35,888 nt of DNA from Geobacter sp. (GCA_025360785.1 JANYBN010000052.1:1-35888), one strand, 5' to 3'. Positions 1 through 9,364 are shown, counted from the stretch's first letter. The notes: a model not told the origin generated them from the letters alone. A program made the numbers and translations.

Positions 1-1893
1 TCGGTCGAAATCGAATGTTTTGTACATGGTGCACTCTGCTTTTCCATCTCGGGGCAATGTTTTTTCTCCTCGTTGCTGGGTGGCCACAGTGGTAATCGCG
101 GCCGCTGCGCCCAGCCCTGCCGCCGGCTGTACAGCCATCGCGGCAAGGAAGGGCACTACTTTTCCACCAGCGACCTGTCGGCCATTGATCTTCTCCCGGA
201 TATGATCAAGGCGGGGGTGAAGTCGCTCAAAATAGAGGGGCGGATGAAATCTGCCGAGTACGTTGCCACCGTGGTCGAAGCCTACCGCACCGTGCTCGAT
301 GCCCCGGAAAAGTCGCACAAGGAGGCGCTGACAGCCGCCAAGGGGATGCTTAAATATTCCTTCGGGCGCACTCCGACCAAGGGTTTCCTGGCATCACAGC
401 AACCGGATGACATCGCCAATCCCTGGCAGAAGGGGGGCACCGGGCGCTTTATCGGCCAGATCAAAAGCATCAAAGGGAAGTGCCTGATCTTTGAAACCAG
501 AGACTCTCTGCATGTCGGGGATCGTCTGCGGGCGCAGCCCAAAAGTGACATGGCAGGTCAAGCCTGGACACTGCGCGAGATGGTTCTCAATCGCAAGAAG
601 AGCATGGAGGCTCCGGCCGGGAGTCTTGTTGAGGTCGAGACCCCATTCAGTTTTTCAGTAGGCGACTCGATTTATAAAGTATCATCCCGAGAAGCCTATA
701 CCCTCAGCGACAACGCCTGTCTGCGCAGGCTTGAGGGGAGCCATGGGGACAAGCTGCCCTGCAGTCTGGTCGTTTCACTGAAGGAGGAACAGCTCCATAT
801 ATCCGCCACAGTAGCAGGATTCCATCATGAGTTCAGCTTCCCGCTCGGCCAGTTGGAACCGGCTCGCAGTGGCGACATGCAGGCGGTGCTGTCCGGCCAG
901 TTTTCGAAATGCGGTGATACACCATTCCGGCTTGATTTACTGGTAGCGCCCGATTTCCCTGCTGTGCTCATTCCGTCGGCTCTGTTCAAGGATCTGCGCC
1001 GCCGATTTTACCAGCAGTTGTTCGAAACATTCTCGGCGGTTTCCCGCGAACAGATTTCAACTGCCCGCAAGGGAGCGCTTCAGGAGTTGAAGATGGTGCA
1101 GAATGTCCCACGCCGTCAGGCATCACGCGAGACACTGACGGTTGTCGTTGCCGAACCGAAGGAATGGCGCTTCCCGCTCCAAAACGGAGCAGACGCCGTG
1201 CTGCTGCTGCTCTCAAAGGCGGCCATCCACCAACTGGCTTCGACAGTCCCACGGATGCGCGATGCGGAAGAACAGATTCTCTGGCAGCTCCCCTTCATAA
1301 TTTTTGATCGTGATATTCCCTTATACCGCGACACGCTTCGCACCCTGTACAAGGCCGGCTTCCGCCGTTTCGAGGCGGCCAATCTGTCCCATTTCGAGCT
1401 GTTGCACGGCTTTGAAGGGCTGCATATCTCGACGTGGCACCGCTGTTTTTCGCTCAACAGCCAAGCCCTTGCCGTCTGGAGGGAATTGGGGGCTGAAGCG
1501 GCAACACTCTATCTGGAGGACGACAGCAGCAACATTACCGAGTTGCTCTCGGCCGGGGTTGATATCGAACAGCGGGTGATGGTTTATTCATCACTTCCGG
1601 TTATGACCACCAAAATCCGCATTAAAGATGTGCATGCCAATACTCCGCTCCGTTCAGATCGGGGTGAGACCTATCGTGTCACAAGCCAGGACGGCCTGCA
1701 AACCATCAGTTCTACACTACCTTTTTCGCTGACGGCGCGGCACAGTGAATTAAGGCACAGAGGTTGCACATCGTTCGTAATCGACCTTGCTGAAGAACCG
1801 CGCGAGCGGTGGGGCGACATCATCGCCGCCTTCAAGTCAGGTCGGGAGCTCTCCGGCACCACGGAATTTAATTTCGCTTCGGAGCTTGTGTAA
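1..1893 (+). CDS. U32 family peptidase with C-terminal DUF3656-like region, 5'-truncated by the window edge
   Basis: The frame is open from base 1, so the start lies outside the window; a TTG at 73 is internal, not the start. Residues encoded before it (ECFVHGALC, then SGQC) and the following GNRGRCAQPCR are the conserved Cys-rich core of U32 peptidases, and SLKIEGRMKSAEYVATVVEAYR is the second U32 signature. About 560 further residues match the long U32 type that includes E. coli RlhA (YdcP), which takes part in hydroxylation of 23S rRNA C2501; other U32 members are described as collagenase-like proteases. Roughly the first 170-200 residues are missing, judged from the usual position of the VHGALC motif. 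The stop codon abuts the next gene's ATG, so the two are probably co-transcribed. Family assignment is firm; an RlhA-type role is inference. Confidence 0.9.
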   Translation, partial: SVEIECFVHGALCFSISGQCFFSSLLGGHSGNRGRCAQPCRRLYSHRGKEGHYFSTSDLSAIDLLPDMIKAGVKSLKIEGRMKSAEYVATVVEAYRTVLDAPEKSHKEALTAAKGMLKYSFGRTPTKGFLASQQPDDIANPWQKGGTGRFIGQIKSIKGKCLIFETRDSLHVGDRLRAQPKSDMAGQAWTLREMVLNRKKSMEAPAGSLVEVETPFSFSVGDSIYKVSSREAYTLSDNACLRRLEGSHGDKLPCSLVVSLKEEQLHISATVAGFHHEFSFPLGQLEPARSGDMQAVLSGQFSKCGDTPFRLDLLVAPDFPAVLIPSALFKDLRRRFYQQLFETFSAVSREQISTARKGALQELKMVQNVPRRQASRETLTVVVAEPKEWRFPLQNGADAVLLLLSKAAIHQLASTVPRMRDAEEQILWQLPFIIFDRDIPLYRDTLRTLYKAGFRRFEAANLSHFELLHGFEGLHISTWHRCFSLNSQALAVWRELGAEAATLYLEDDSSNITELLSAGVDIEQRVMVYSSLPVMTTKIRIKDVHANTPLRSDRGETYRVTSQDGLQTISSTLPFSLTARHSELRHRGCTSFVIDLAEEPRERWGDIIAAFKSGRELSGTTEFNFASELV

Positions 1894-2421
1894 ATGAAAA
1901 TATATCTCATAATTATTGCGCAGATCGTGCTCCTGGTGGGCAACGCCTGGGCCGGAAGAATCGTCGAGGGCATGGTGCGGGCGGTCTACGACGGCGACAC
2001 CGTGCTGTTGGCCACCCGAGAAGAGAGCCGGCTCAAGGTTAGGCTGTACGGCATTGATGCCCCCGAGACGAAAAAGCCTGACAAGCCGGGACAGCCGTTC
2101 GGAGATATAGCAAAGCGGACTCTGATGTACAAGATCATGGGTCGGCAGGTTAAGGCCGAAATTGTGGATATCGATCAGTACAAGCGTGCTGTGGCGGTTA
2201 TCCGGTATTCAGGCAGGGATATTAATCGCGAGATGGTGGCGGAAGGGATGGCATGGGCATATCGCCAATATCTGCAAGGGGCTTACGAGTCGGAATATAT
2301 CGACAGTGAAACGCGAGCCCGTTCACGCCGGGCCGGACTCTGGAGAGAGTCAAACCCGCAACCGCCGTGGGAATTCAGAAAAGTATATAAAGGTCGCGAT
2401 AAACATTCCGGTAGTTGGTGA
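1894..2421 (+). CDS. secreted thermonuclease-family (SNase-like) nuclease
   Basis: 175 residues. Residues 1-20 form a signal peptide (hydrophobic run ending NAWA, cleavage likely before G21). The rest is one staphylococcal-nuclease OB fold: DGDTV at 33-37, RLYGIDAPE at 50-58 and DQYKRAV at 94-100, which supply the Asp, Arg, Asp/Glu and second Arg positions of the SNase active site. It should cleave DNA or RNA in the periplasm or outside the cell with Ca2+. The ATG follows the upstream U32 stop with no gap, so translation is probably coupled. No partner genes nearby point to a particular substrate. Alternative: a non-catalytic SNase-fold protein, unlikely because all key residues appear present. 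Confidence 0.9.
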   Translation: MKIYLIIIAQIVLLVGNAWAGRIVEGMVRAVYDGDTVLLATREESRLKVRLYGIDAPETKKPDKPGQPFGDIAKRTLMYKIMGRQVKAEIVDIDQYKRAVAVIRYSGRDINREMVAEGMAWAYRQYLQGAYESEYIDSETRARSRRAGLWRESNPQPPWEFRKVYKGRDKHSGSW

Positions 2422-2512
2422 TTAAATTTTGCACAGCGTCATGATATTTCGTAATACTAAATAATTATTGTGTAAGTATAATAAGTTGCATCTTGTAACT
2501 GAACTAAGGTAA

Positions 2513-2605
2513 GAGACGTCTCGTCGGTTTGTAGCTGTATTTTTATACAGCGTGCCGTTTTATTGTGCCCTCGGGCATAATAAACTATTTAATAGAGTTA
2601 TTAAT
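2513..2605 (+). promoter_or_regulatory. structured 5' region of the etfBA operon with several dyads
   Basis: The 202-base gap before etfB contains a 10-base palindrome GAGACGTCTC (2513-2522), a perfect hairpin GCTGTAT-TTTT-ATACAGC (2534-2551), a longer hairpin around TGCCC-TC-GGGCA (2557-2585), and a small dyad CTATTTAATAG (about 2584-2594). A TATAAT box sits at 2477-2482, but I see no good -35 at the right spacing. The hairpins lack a U-run, so they are unlikely to be terminators. They may be operators or leader structure. Confidence 0.4.
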
Positions 2606-2623
2606 CTCGCAAGAGAGGGATTC

Positions 2624-3439
2624 ATGCTGATAGTTGTCTGCATCAAACAGGTTCCTGACACAACCCAGGTTCAGATCGATCCTGTTACCAACACCCTGAT
2701 TCGGGACGGCATTCCCTTTATAGTTAACCCGTATGATACTCATGCCCTGGAGGAGGCACTACGCCTGAAAGACCGCTTCGGCTGCAAGGTCGCTGCCATT
2801 TCGATGGGGCCTCCTAACGCTGAGGGTACTTTGAGGAAAGCTCTGGCGCTGGGGGTCGATCATGCGATTCTCCTCTCTGACCGTGTCTTCGGTGGCGCCG
2901 ATACCCTTGCGACCAGCAAGGTTTTGGCTGCTGCAATAGCCAAACTTCATTCGGATGTAGAAGAGGTCGGTCTGGTTTTGTGTGGTAAACAGACAATTGA
3001 CGGTGATACCGCTCAGGTTGGTCCGGGCATCGCCAGTCGCCTCGCCTATCGGCAATTGACGCTGGTAGACAAAATTGTAAATCTGGATCTTTCAGCAAGA
3101 AAGATCCGCGTCAGTCGCAAGCTGGAAGGGCGTCACGAAATTGTCGAAGCGCCTCTGCCCGCTATGTTGACCGTCGTGCGTGAACTGAACCGGCCCCGCT
3201 ATCCCAAGGTGCAGATGCGGCTTGCTGCTGCTGAAGCGGTTGTCGAAGTTTGGAACAACAAAACTCTGCAGCTGGATGAGCAAAAAATCGGTTTGAAAGG
3301 TTCCCCTACATGGGTGTCTAAAATCTTTTCACCGGAGCGCGACAAAGGGGAGATCCTGGGTGACGGCTACGCAGATCCCGATGGAGCCGCAGCGCAGCTG
3401 ATAGATAAATTGATGGCGAAGGATATGTTACCGTTATGA
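2624..3439 (+). CDS. etfB: electron transfer flavoprotein beta subunit
   Basis: 271 residues from the ATG at 2624, preceded by AGAGAGGGA; an in-frame ATG at 2552 would add 24 unrelated residues with no ribosome site. The N-terminus MLIVVCIKQVPDT and the segment CGKQTIDGDTAQVGPGIASRLA are typical EtfB. EtfB with EtfA carries electrons, here probably from acyl-CoA dehydrogenases, to a membrane acceptor. It overlaps the following etfA by four bases (ATGA), so the subunits are translationally coupled. Whether this ETF bifurcates electrons cannot be decided by eye; the downstream membrane oxidoreductase favours quinone reduction. No acyl-CoA dehydrogenase gene is in the window. Confidence 0.95.
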   Translation: MLIVVCIKQVPDTTQVQIDPVTNTLIRDGIPFIVNPYDTHALEEALRLKDRFGCKVAAISMGPPNAEGTLRKALALGVDHAILLSDRVFGGADTLATSKVLAAAIAKLHSDVEEVGLVLCGKQTIDGDTAQVGPGIASRLAYRQLTLVDKIVNLDLSARKIRVSRKLEGRHEIVEAPLPAMLTVVRELNRPRYPKVQMRLAAAEAVVEVWNNKTLQLDEQKIGLKGSPTWVSKIFSPERDKGEILGDGYADPDGAAAQLIDKLMAKDMLPL

Positions 3440-4758
3440 GCGAACCACAACCGAAACCAAAAAAACCGCGCGGCATAGCCCGGTTGATCGCCGGCGCCTG
3501 CATCGCCTGCGGTGCCCGCTGTCAGGCCGTATGCCCGGTTAACTGCGTCGAAATGACCGACAGCGGCGAACCGGTCATCGACACCGCCAAATGCATCGGC
3601 TGCCAAAAGTGCGTCAAGATCTGTCCGGCATCTGCCCTGGAGATGTTCTTCACCCCTGAGGAGCAGAAGATCCTTGAACAGTTGGCCGCCTCAGCGATTC
3701 CGGTCGAAGAAGAAGTCGACCCGGAAGCGGCTGCCCTGGCATTAAAACTGGCGGAATATCGAGGCGTGTGGGTTTTTGTCGAACAGACCGAAGGTGAACC
3801 TGCCAAGGTTTCCTGGGAGCTGCTGGGGGTAGGCGCTGATCTGGCCGCCAAACTGGGCGTTGAACTCTGCGCCCTGGTGATCGGTGAGAGCGTAGAGCAC
3901 CTTTGCAGTGAATCCTTCGCTTACGGCGCTGCAAAAACCTACCTATTGGATGCCCCGGTCTACAAGTACTACCGCACCGAAGCTTATGTGGAGGGGTGCT
4001 GCCACCTGATTGAGAAATACAAGCCGGAGATCATCCTCATGGGTGCTACCGGCATGGGGCGCGATCTTGCCGGGGCTATTGCCACCCGGGTTGCAACCGG
4101 CCTGACTGCAGACTGTACAGGTCTTGCCATCGACGAAAAGCGCAACCTGATGCAGACCCGCCCAGCTTTTGGCGGGAACATCATGGCAACCATCATGTGC
4201 GATAAATTCCGCCCCCAGATGTCCACCGTGCGCCCCAATGTCATGCCGATGCCGGAGCGGCGTGAAGGAGCAAAGGGGATCATCATCCGCGACCCGTTCA
4301 CCGTTACCGAAGATAGTGTTCTTACCAAGGTGATCGAGATCATCCGCGATTCGCACAGCAAGGGTACGGTAGATATCACCGGTGCAGAGTTTATTATCTC
4401 CGGCGGTCGAGGTATGATGGCTCCCGAGAACTTTACCCTGCTGCAGGAGTTGGCTGATGAGCTGGGCGGCGTAGTGGGTGCTTCACGCAGTGCCGTGGAT
4501 GCCGGCTGGATGCCGGGTGATCGTCAGGTCGGCCAGACCGGTAAGACCGTTCGCCCCAAGATCTACATAGCCTGCGGAATTTCCGGCGCCATCCAGCATC
4601 TGGTCGGTATGCAGGATTCCGATATTGTCATCGCCATCAACCGTGACAGCAGCGCCCCGATCTTTGAAGTTGCCACCTATGGTATTGTTGGTGACCTGTT
4701 TCAGGTGGTGCCGGCGATTACGAAGAGAATCCGGAAAATGAAGCAGGCAAGGCGCTAA
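3436..4758 (+). CDS. etfA: electron transfer flavoprotein alpha subunit with N-terminal 2[4Fe-4S] ferredoxin domain
   Basis: 440 residues. The first ~70 residues are a two-cluster ferredoxin: C22, C25, C29, C33 (a CxxCxxxCxxxCP spacing, one residue longer than the usual CxxCxxC, plus C37) and C53, C56, C59, C63. Residues ~100-440 are EtfA, with the FAD-binding part from GASRSAVDAGW (348 on) through the GQTGKTV and CGISGAIQH stretches. A ferredoxin-fused EtfA is known from CarE, the caffeyl-CoA reductase ETF of Acetobacterium, and from other anaerobes. The clusters would let this ETF exchange electrons with Fe-S partners. It is coupled to etfB by a four-base overlap and lies 31 bases before the EMO-like gene. 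Confidence 0.95.
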   Translation: MSEPQPKPKKPRGIARLIAGACIACGARCQAVCPVNCVEMTDSGEPVIDTAKCIGCQKCVKICPASALEMFFTPEEQKILEQLAASAIPVEEEVDPEAAALALKLAEYRGVWVFVEQTEGEPAKVSWELLGVGADLAAKLGVELCALVIGESVEHLCSESFAYGAAKTYLLDAPVYKYYRTEAYVEGCCHLIEKYKPEIILMGATGMGRDLAGAIATRVATGLTADCTGLAIDEKRNLMQTRPAFGGNIMATIMCDKFRPQMSTVRPNVMPMPERREGAKGIIIRDPFTVTEDSVLTKVIEIIRDSHSKGTVDITGAEFIISGGRGMMAPENFTLLQELADELGGVVGASRSAVDAGWMPGDRQVGQTGKTVRPKIYIACGISGAIQHLVGMQDSDIVIAINRDSSAPIFEVATYGIVGDLFQVVPAITKRIRKMKQARR

Positions 4759-4789
4759 CAATCAACAAAATGTTGTTAAGAGGTTTTTC

Positions 4790-6763
4790 ATGACACCAAA
4801 TCCGACAATTTTCACACCGCTTCTGCTGATTTCCATGGCCAGCTTCGCCTGGGGCTGCTGGAAGCGTTTCAGTCTGATCTCGCTGGGGCGGTCGGAAGAT
4901 CGTTTTGACAACATCGGAACCCGCTTTGGCGACATGCTGCTGTATGCGTTCGGCCAGAAACGGGTGGTCGCAAAGCCTTTCGGCATCAACCATTTCATTA
5001 TTTTCTGGTCATTCATTATCCTGTTGGTTGCTAATACGGAATTTCTGCTGCATGGGGTGTTTCCTTCTGTCAGCCTGACAAATCTTCCGGACGGCATACT
5101 GATGCCGCTTCTTCTTCTGCTGGATATCGTATCGCTTCTGGCGTTGGCAGCGGTGGCAGCAGCCGCAGTTCGCAGACTTGTTGTGCCACCGTATCCGGAA
5201 GCTCGGACAATGGAGGCGTTTTTCATTCTTTTCCTTATTGCTACTCTGATGCTGGCATATTTCGGTATTAACGCCGCCAAAATTTCCACCATGCAGGAGG
5301 GGGGGCGTGTGCTGGCCAGAGTCTGGATGCCGGTATCCAGCGTCTTTGCCGGAATGGTGCCTGTTGCTGCCGGAGCTTATGTCTACGGCTTCAGCTGGTG
5401 GGCCCATGCCCTGGCGCTGCTTGCCTTCATGTGCTATCTGCCGAACAGCAAACATATGCACATTCTGACCGCGATTCCGAACTGTTTTTTCCAACGTCTG
5501 GGAAAGCCGAATACTCAGCCGAGAGAAGAGTTTACCGTCGGCAATACGTTTGGTGTTGACCGGGTTGATCACTACAGCTGGAAAGATCTGCTCGACTCCT
5601 TTTCCTGTACAGAATGCGGACGCTGCCAGAATGTCTGTCCTGCCAGTATCACCGGCAAACCGCTTAATCCGCGTGCCGTGATACATAATATCAAAGTCAA
5701 CCTGCTGGAGAACGGCGCTGCTCTTAAAAAAGGGGGTGCTCCGCAGACTCCGCTGATCGGTGAAAGCGGTGAAGGGAGCGTGTCAGAGGAGTCGATCTGG
5801 GCCTGTACCACCTGCGGGGCCTGTATGGAAGCGTGTCCGGTCTTTATCGAACAGATGCCAAAGATAATCCAGCTTAGACGTCACCTCGTCGAGAGCGAAG
5901 CAAAGTTTCCCGAAGAGCTGCTGAACTTGTTTGAAAATATGGAGGGACGCAGCAATCCCTGGGGTATTGCACCGACAGAACGGACCAAATGGTGCAGCCA
6001 GTTGGATGTCAAGCCGTTCGATAAGGATAAGACTGAATACCTGTTCTATGTCGGCTGCGCCGGTTCGTTTGATTCGCGCAACAAGCATGTCAGCGTGGCA
6101 ATGTCCCAGTTGCTGGACAGGGCCGGCATCTCGTGGGGAATCCTTGGCAAGGATGAAAAATGTTGCGGCGAGAGCGTACGCAGGCTCGGGAACGAATATG
6201 TCTTCGACAAGATGGCCAGGGAGAACGTAGCGATGTTCATCGAGCGCGGCGTCAAGAAGGTTATCACCCAGTGCCCGCACTGCTTCACTATTTTGAAAAA
6301 CGACTATCGGCAGTTCGGTCTGGAGCTGGAAGTCATCCATCACAGCGAACTACTGCGAAATCTGGTTCAGGACGGTCGGCTCGTTCTGGATAAGACGACA
6401 CAGTACATGGGTGCAACAGTTTTCCATGATTCCTGCTATCTGGGGCGGCATAATGATGTTTACGATGCCCCTCGGGAAGTGGTTAGGGCGGCCACGGGGC
6501 AGGCTCCGGCTGAAATGGGGCGCAACCGTAACAACGCCTTCTGTTGCGGTGCCGGAGGCGGCAGAATGTGGATGGAGGAACAGGTAGGGGAACGGATCAA
6601 CTTGACGCGTGTCAAAGAGGCGCTTGAACAGAAGCCTGAAACTATCTGTGTCGCCTGCCCCTACTGCATGACTATGTTTGAAGACGGACTCAAAGACGTC
6701 AAGGCCGGTAGCGTCAAGGTACGGGATGTTGCAGAGGTGTTGGCTGAAGCTCTGCTGCGCTGA
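4790..6763 (+). CDS. EMO-like ETF:menaquinone oxidoreductase (membrane heme b / Fe-S / CCG-domain protein)
   Basis: 657 residues. The N-terminal ~230 residues hold about five hydrophobic segments (near 5-23, 68-88, 104-128, 142-160, 200-217) with histidines placed as in NarI-type cytochrome b subunits (for example H206, H222). Two [4Fe-4S] motifs follow: C273/276/279/283 and C339/342/345/349. Two CCG domains of the heterodisulfide-reductase HdrB type end the protein (KCCGES with C458-C459; FCCGAGGG with C585-C586). This order matches the EMO proteins described as passing electrons from ETF to (methyl)menaquinone in syntrophs and Geobacter. Its position behind etfBA supports the role. It is one polypeptide rather than separate Hdr subunits. 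Confidence 0.88.
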   Translation: MTPNPTIFTPLLLISMASFAWGCWKRFSLISLGRSEDRFDNIGTRFGDMLLYAFGQKRVVAKPFGINHFIIFWSFIILLVANTEFLLHGVFPSVSLTNLPDGILMPLLLLLDIVSLLALAAVAAAAVRRLVVPPYPEARTMEAFFILFLIATLMLAYFGINAAKISTMQEGGRVLARVWMPVSSVFAGMVPVAAGAYVYGFSWWAHALALLAFMCYLPNSKHMHILTAIPNCFFQRLGKPNTQPREEFTVGNTFGVDRVDHYSWKDLLDSFSCTECGRCQNVCPASITGKPLNPRAVIHNIKVNLLENGAALKKGGAPQTPLIGESGEGSVSEESIWACTTCGACMEACPVFIEQMPKIIQLRRHLVESEAKFPEELLNLFENMEGRSNPWGIAPTERTKWCSQLDVKPFDKDKTEYLFYVGCAGSFDSRNKHVSVAMSQLLDRAGISWGILGKDEKCCGESVRRLGNEYVFDKMARENVAMFIERGVKKVITQCPHCFTILKNDYRQFGLELEVIHHSELLRNLVQDGRLVLDKTTQYMGATVFHDSCYLGRHNDVYDAPREVVRAATGQAPAEMGRNRNNAFCCGAGGGRMWMEEQVGERINLTRVKEALEQKPETICVACPYCMTMFEDGLKDVKAGSVKVRDVAEVLAEALLR

Positions 6764-7076
6764 AGCCAGACCATGTATCGGAGATGGTTTCCGCTGATGC
6801 ACAACCATACGAAACAGGATAATTGCGCTAAGGAGTTGTTTTCTGTAAAATTCAGAAGATAACTCCTTATTTATTTTATAGCGGTCTCCGGTTTCATTGT
6901 CCCTAAAACCTGTTTACCCACTCCCACCCCTGAATTACCCTACCTTAAATCTCAATCTCCTTGGCAGATCGCTGTGAAAAGTATTTTGTATACAGTACAT
7001 ATAAGTTCTTTTTTTTTAGTCATCGGTATGCTATTTAATCGAAACTAAATTTTAATACCTCAAATGGGGAGGCGGC
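6764..7076. other. 313-base intergenic region between the EMO-like gene and PEP carboxykinase
   Basis: Besides a hairpin at 6830-6868 (listed separately), the only notable element is an 8-base palindrome TGTATACA at 6987-6994, directly before GTACATATAAG; this resembles operators of GntR-family regulators, and the TATAAG could be a -10. The stretch just upstream of the gene is T-rich, and GGGGAGGCGG before 7077 is the ribosome site. No open frame here looks real. Confidence 0.5.
6830..6880 (+). terminator. probable intrinsic terminator of the etfBA-EMO operon
   Basis: AAGGAGTT (6830-6837) pairs with AACTCCTT (6861-6868), and an inner TTCTG/CAGAA stem extends the hairpin. An AT-rich tail (ATTTATTTTAT) follows. 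The stem is AT-rich and the tail is not a pure U-run, so its strength is uncertain. Confidence 0.5.
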
Positions 7077-8918
7077 ATGAGTAACCAGGGTAAAAACGAG
7101 CAACTGACTAAGTGGGTAGAAGAAGTCGCGGCGCTGTGTGGACCTGAATCGATCCATTGGTGCAGTGGTTCGCAGGAGGAGTATGATTCGCTCTGCAAAC
7201 AGCTGGTTGAGAGCGGAACCTTCAAAAAACTGAATCAGGAAAAACGTCCGAATAGTTATTTGGCCTGTTCTGATCCGGGTGATGTTGCGCGAGTTGAGGA
7301 CCGTACCTATATCTGCAGTATATCCAAACAGGATGCCGGCCCGACCAACAACTGGATGGCCCCCAAAGAGATGAAGGAGACTCTGAATAAGCTCTTCAAA
7401 GGCTGCATGAAGGGCCGCACCATGTATGTCGTTCCTTTCAGCATGGGGCCGCTCGGCTCACCGATTGCAAAAATCGGGGTAGAAATTACTGATTCACCTT
7501 ATGTCGCCGTTAATATGCGCATCATGACCCGTATGGGCACGGCAGTACTCGACGTGCTTGGCAATGGCGAATTCGTCCCATGCCTGCATTCGGTTGGGGC
7601 CCCGCTTGAACCAGGTCAGAAAGATGTGCCATGGCCCTGCAACAAAGAAAAATACATCGTTCACTTCCCCGAAGAACGCTCGATATGGTCTTACGGCAGC
7701 GGTTACGGCGGCAATGCCCTCCTCGGTAAAAAATGTCTGGCGCTGCGTATCGCTTCCAAGATAGCCAAGGATGAAGGGTGGCTGGCTGAACACATGCTGA
7801 TCTTGGGAATTGAATCTCCGGAAGGGGAAAAAACCTATCTTGGTGCTGCATTTCCCAGCGCCTGCGGCAAGACAAACCTGGCGATGCTGGTACCGCCGGA
7901 AAGCTTTAACAAAAGCGGCTGGAAGATCACGACTGTCGGTGATGACATCGCCTGGATCAAGCCTGGTCAGGATGGCAGGTTGTACGCCATAAATCCGGAA
8001 TACGGTTTTTTTGGTGTTGCTCCCGGCACGTCGGTCAAGACAAACCCGAACGCCATGATTTCATGCGCATCCAACTCTATTTTTACTAACGTAGCCCTGA
8101 CTCCTGATGGCGATGTATGGTGGGAAGGGATGACTGATGTCAAACCGCCAATGCTTACTGATTGGCAGGGTAACAAATGGACGCCGGATTGCGGCAGGAA
8201 TGCAGCGCATCCCAATTCTCGCTTTACCTCTCCTGCCGGCCAGTGCCCCTCTATTGATCCGGAATGGGAAAACCCCAAAGGTGTACCGATGGCAGCATTT
8301 ATCTTCGGTGGCCGTCGTAATGGCGTAATACCGCTGGTCTATCAATCATTCAACTGGAGCTTCGGTGTCTATCTGGCAGCGACTATGGGATCTGAAACCA
8401 CGGCAGCTGCAACCGGTGCCGTCGGAACCGTCCGTCGCGACCCGTTCGCCATGCTGCCTTTCTGCGGCTATCATGTTGCCGATTATTTCGCTCACTGGCT
8501 GCAGGTAGGACGGACTACCCCTGTGCCGCCACGCATCTTCAGTGTCAACTGGTTCCGCAAAGACGCTAACGGCAATTTCCTCTGGCCCGGTTATGGCGAG
8601 AACATGCGTATCTTGAAATGGGTGGTGGAACGCTGTAACGGGAACGCAGCTGCGGTAGAAAGTCCACTGGGGTGGATGCCGCGTTATGAGGATCTAGATT
8701 GGACCGGACTTGACAGTGTCAGCAAAGAGCAGTTCTATGAACTGATGTCGGTTGACCGTGATGTCTGGAAAGATGAGATCGTTTCCCATGAGGAGCTTTT
8801 CGTCAAGATGTATGACCGGCTGCCTAAAGAATTCCTGCACCTTCGTCAGTTGATCCTGTCGGGTCTGTGGCGTTCACCTGAGCATTGGGAACAGTTTCAT
8901 CCCACAACAGAGGATTAA
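7077..8918 (+). CDS. pckG: phosphoenolpyruvate carboxykinase (GTP)
   Basis: 613 residues, the usual length of the GTP-dependent family. The GTP-PEPCK kinase loop [13 protein letters not shown] lies at ~259-271 with the reactive cysteine at 263. The substrate-binding [14 protein letters not shown] segment is also intact. It interconverts oxaloacetate + GTP and PEP + CO2 + GDP in the cytoplasm, the entry to gluconeogenesis during growth on acetate or other acids. The ATG is preceded by GGGGAGGCGG. The gene is monocistronic, bounded by a hairpin upstream and a strong terminator downstream. A TGTATACA palindrome ~80 bases upstream may be an operator. Confidence 0.97.
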   Translation: MSNQGKNEQLTKWVEEVAALCGPESIHWCSGSQEEYDSLCKQLVESGTFKKLNQEKRPNSYLACSDPGDVARVEDRTYICSISKQDAGPTNNWMAPKEMKETLNKLFKGCMKGRTMYVVPFSMGPLGSPIAKIGVEITDSPYVAVNMRIMTRMGTAVLDVLGNGEFVPCLHSVGAPLEPGQKDVPWPCNKEKYIVHFPEERSIWSYGSGYGGNALLGKKCLALRIASKIAKDEGWLAEHMLILGIESPEGEKTYLGAAFPSACGKTNLAMLVPPESFNKSGWKITTVGDDIAWIKPGQDGRLYAINPEYGFFGVAPGTSVKTNPNAMISCASNSIFTNVALTPDGDVWWEGMTDVKPPMLTDWQGNKWTPDCGRNAAHPNSRFTSPAGQCPSIDPEWENPKGVPMAAFIFGGRRNGVIPLVYQSFNWSFGVYLAATMGSETTAAATGAVGTVRRDPFAMLPFCGYHVADYFAHWLQVGRTTPVPPRIFSVNWFRKDANGNFLWPGYGENMRILKWVVERCNGNAAAVESPLGWMPRYEDLDWTGLDSVSKEQFYELMSVDRDVWKDEIVSHEELFVKMYDRLPKEFLHLRQLILSGLWRSPEHWEQFHPTTED

Positions 8919-8940
8919 ACTACGTCTCTTTTTGAACATT

Positions 8941-8972
8941 AAAAAGGGCTCTGCATTTGCAGAGCCCTTTTT
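8941..8972. terminator. strong bidirectional terminator between pckG and hypA
   Basis: A perfect 14-bp stem (AAAAAGGGCTCTGC and its complement) with an ATTT loop gives U-runs on both strands, so it can serve both convergent genes. Its last two bases overlap the stop codon of hypA on the minus strand. Confidence 0.93.
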
Positions 8973-9306
8973 AATCGTCAACTTCAATTTCCCGGACGCG
9001 CAGTTCCTCCCCTGTCAAGATGGTTATCCGGTTACTGCCGCAATGTTGACATGAACCGTACAGCTCCGTGAGCGGAGTTTCCTGCCCACATTCCAGGCAT
9101 TGTCCCATGCCGGGGACACGAACGATGATCAGCCGGGCACCTTCCAAAGAGGTTCCACGGCTACATGCCTCAAAACAGAATTCAATTGACTCCGGCACTA
9201 CACTGCTCAGTTCCCCTATTTCGACATTCAGTGAGCGGATCCGGCGATCACCGGCATGTTCCAGGCAAAGGTCGATAATCCCTTGAGTTATGGACATTTC
9301 ATGCAT
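8971..9306 (-). CDS. hypA: hydrogenase nickel incorporation protein HypA
   Basis: 111 residues, normal length. It begins MHEMS, the His2/Glu3 nickel site of HypA, and has the zinc-binding pairs C70/C73 and C86/C89. HypA with HypB loads nickel into [NiFe] hydrogenase. No hydrogenase or other hyp genes are in the window, so this copy stands alone. It is flanked by terminators on both sides and appears to be its own transcription unit. The start ATG is set by the conserved N-terminal motif. Confidence 0.95.
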   Translation of the reverse strand: MHEMSITQGIIDLCLEHAGDRRIRSLNVEIGELSSVVPESIEFCFEACSRGTSLEGARLIIVRVPGMGQCLECGQETPLTELYGSCQHCGSNRITILTGEELRVREIEVDD

Positions 9307-9325
9307 AGCTTCTCCGATTATACAT

Positions 9326-9364
9326 AAAAAAAGCCTGCGAGGCAGTAACCTCGCAGGCTTTTTT
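9326..9364. terminator. bidirectional-looking terminator between the small lipoprotein gene and hypA
   Basis: A perfect stem AAAAAAAGCCTGCGAGG / CCTCGCAGGCTTTTTTT around a six-base CAGTAA loop. On the minus strand it ends the lipoprotein transcript just before hypA. Confidence 0.93.

Noticed and set aside
73-1893. TTG at position 73 as the start of the U32 gene
   Set aside because: The same frame is open to base 1 and the residues before 73 are conserved U32 core sequence.
5009-5686. 225-codon minus-strand ORF within the EMO-like gene
   Set aside because: Composition (His, Gln, Arg rich) is that of an antisense shadow; the plus-strand frame has clear domain motifs throughout.
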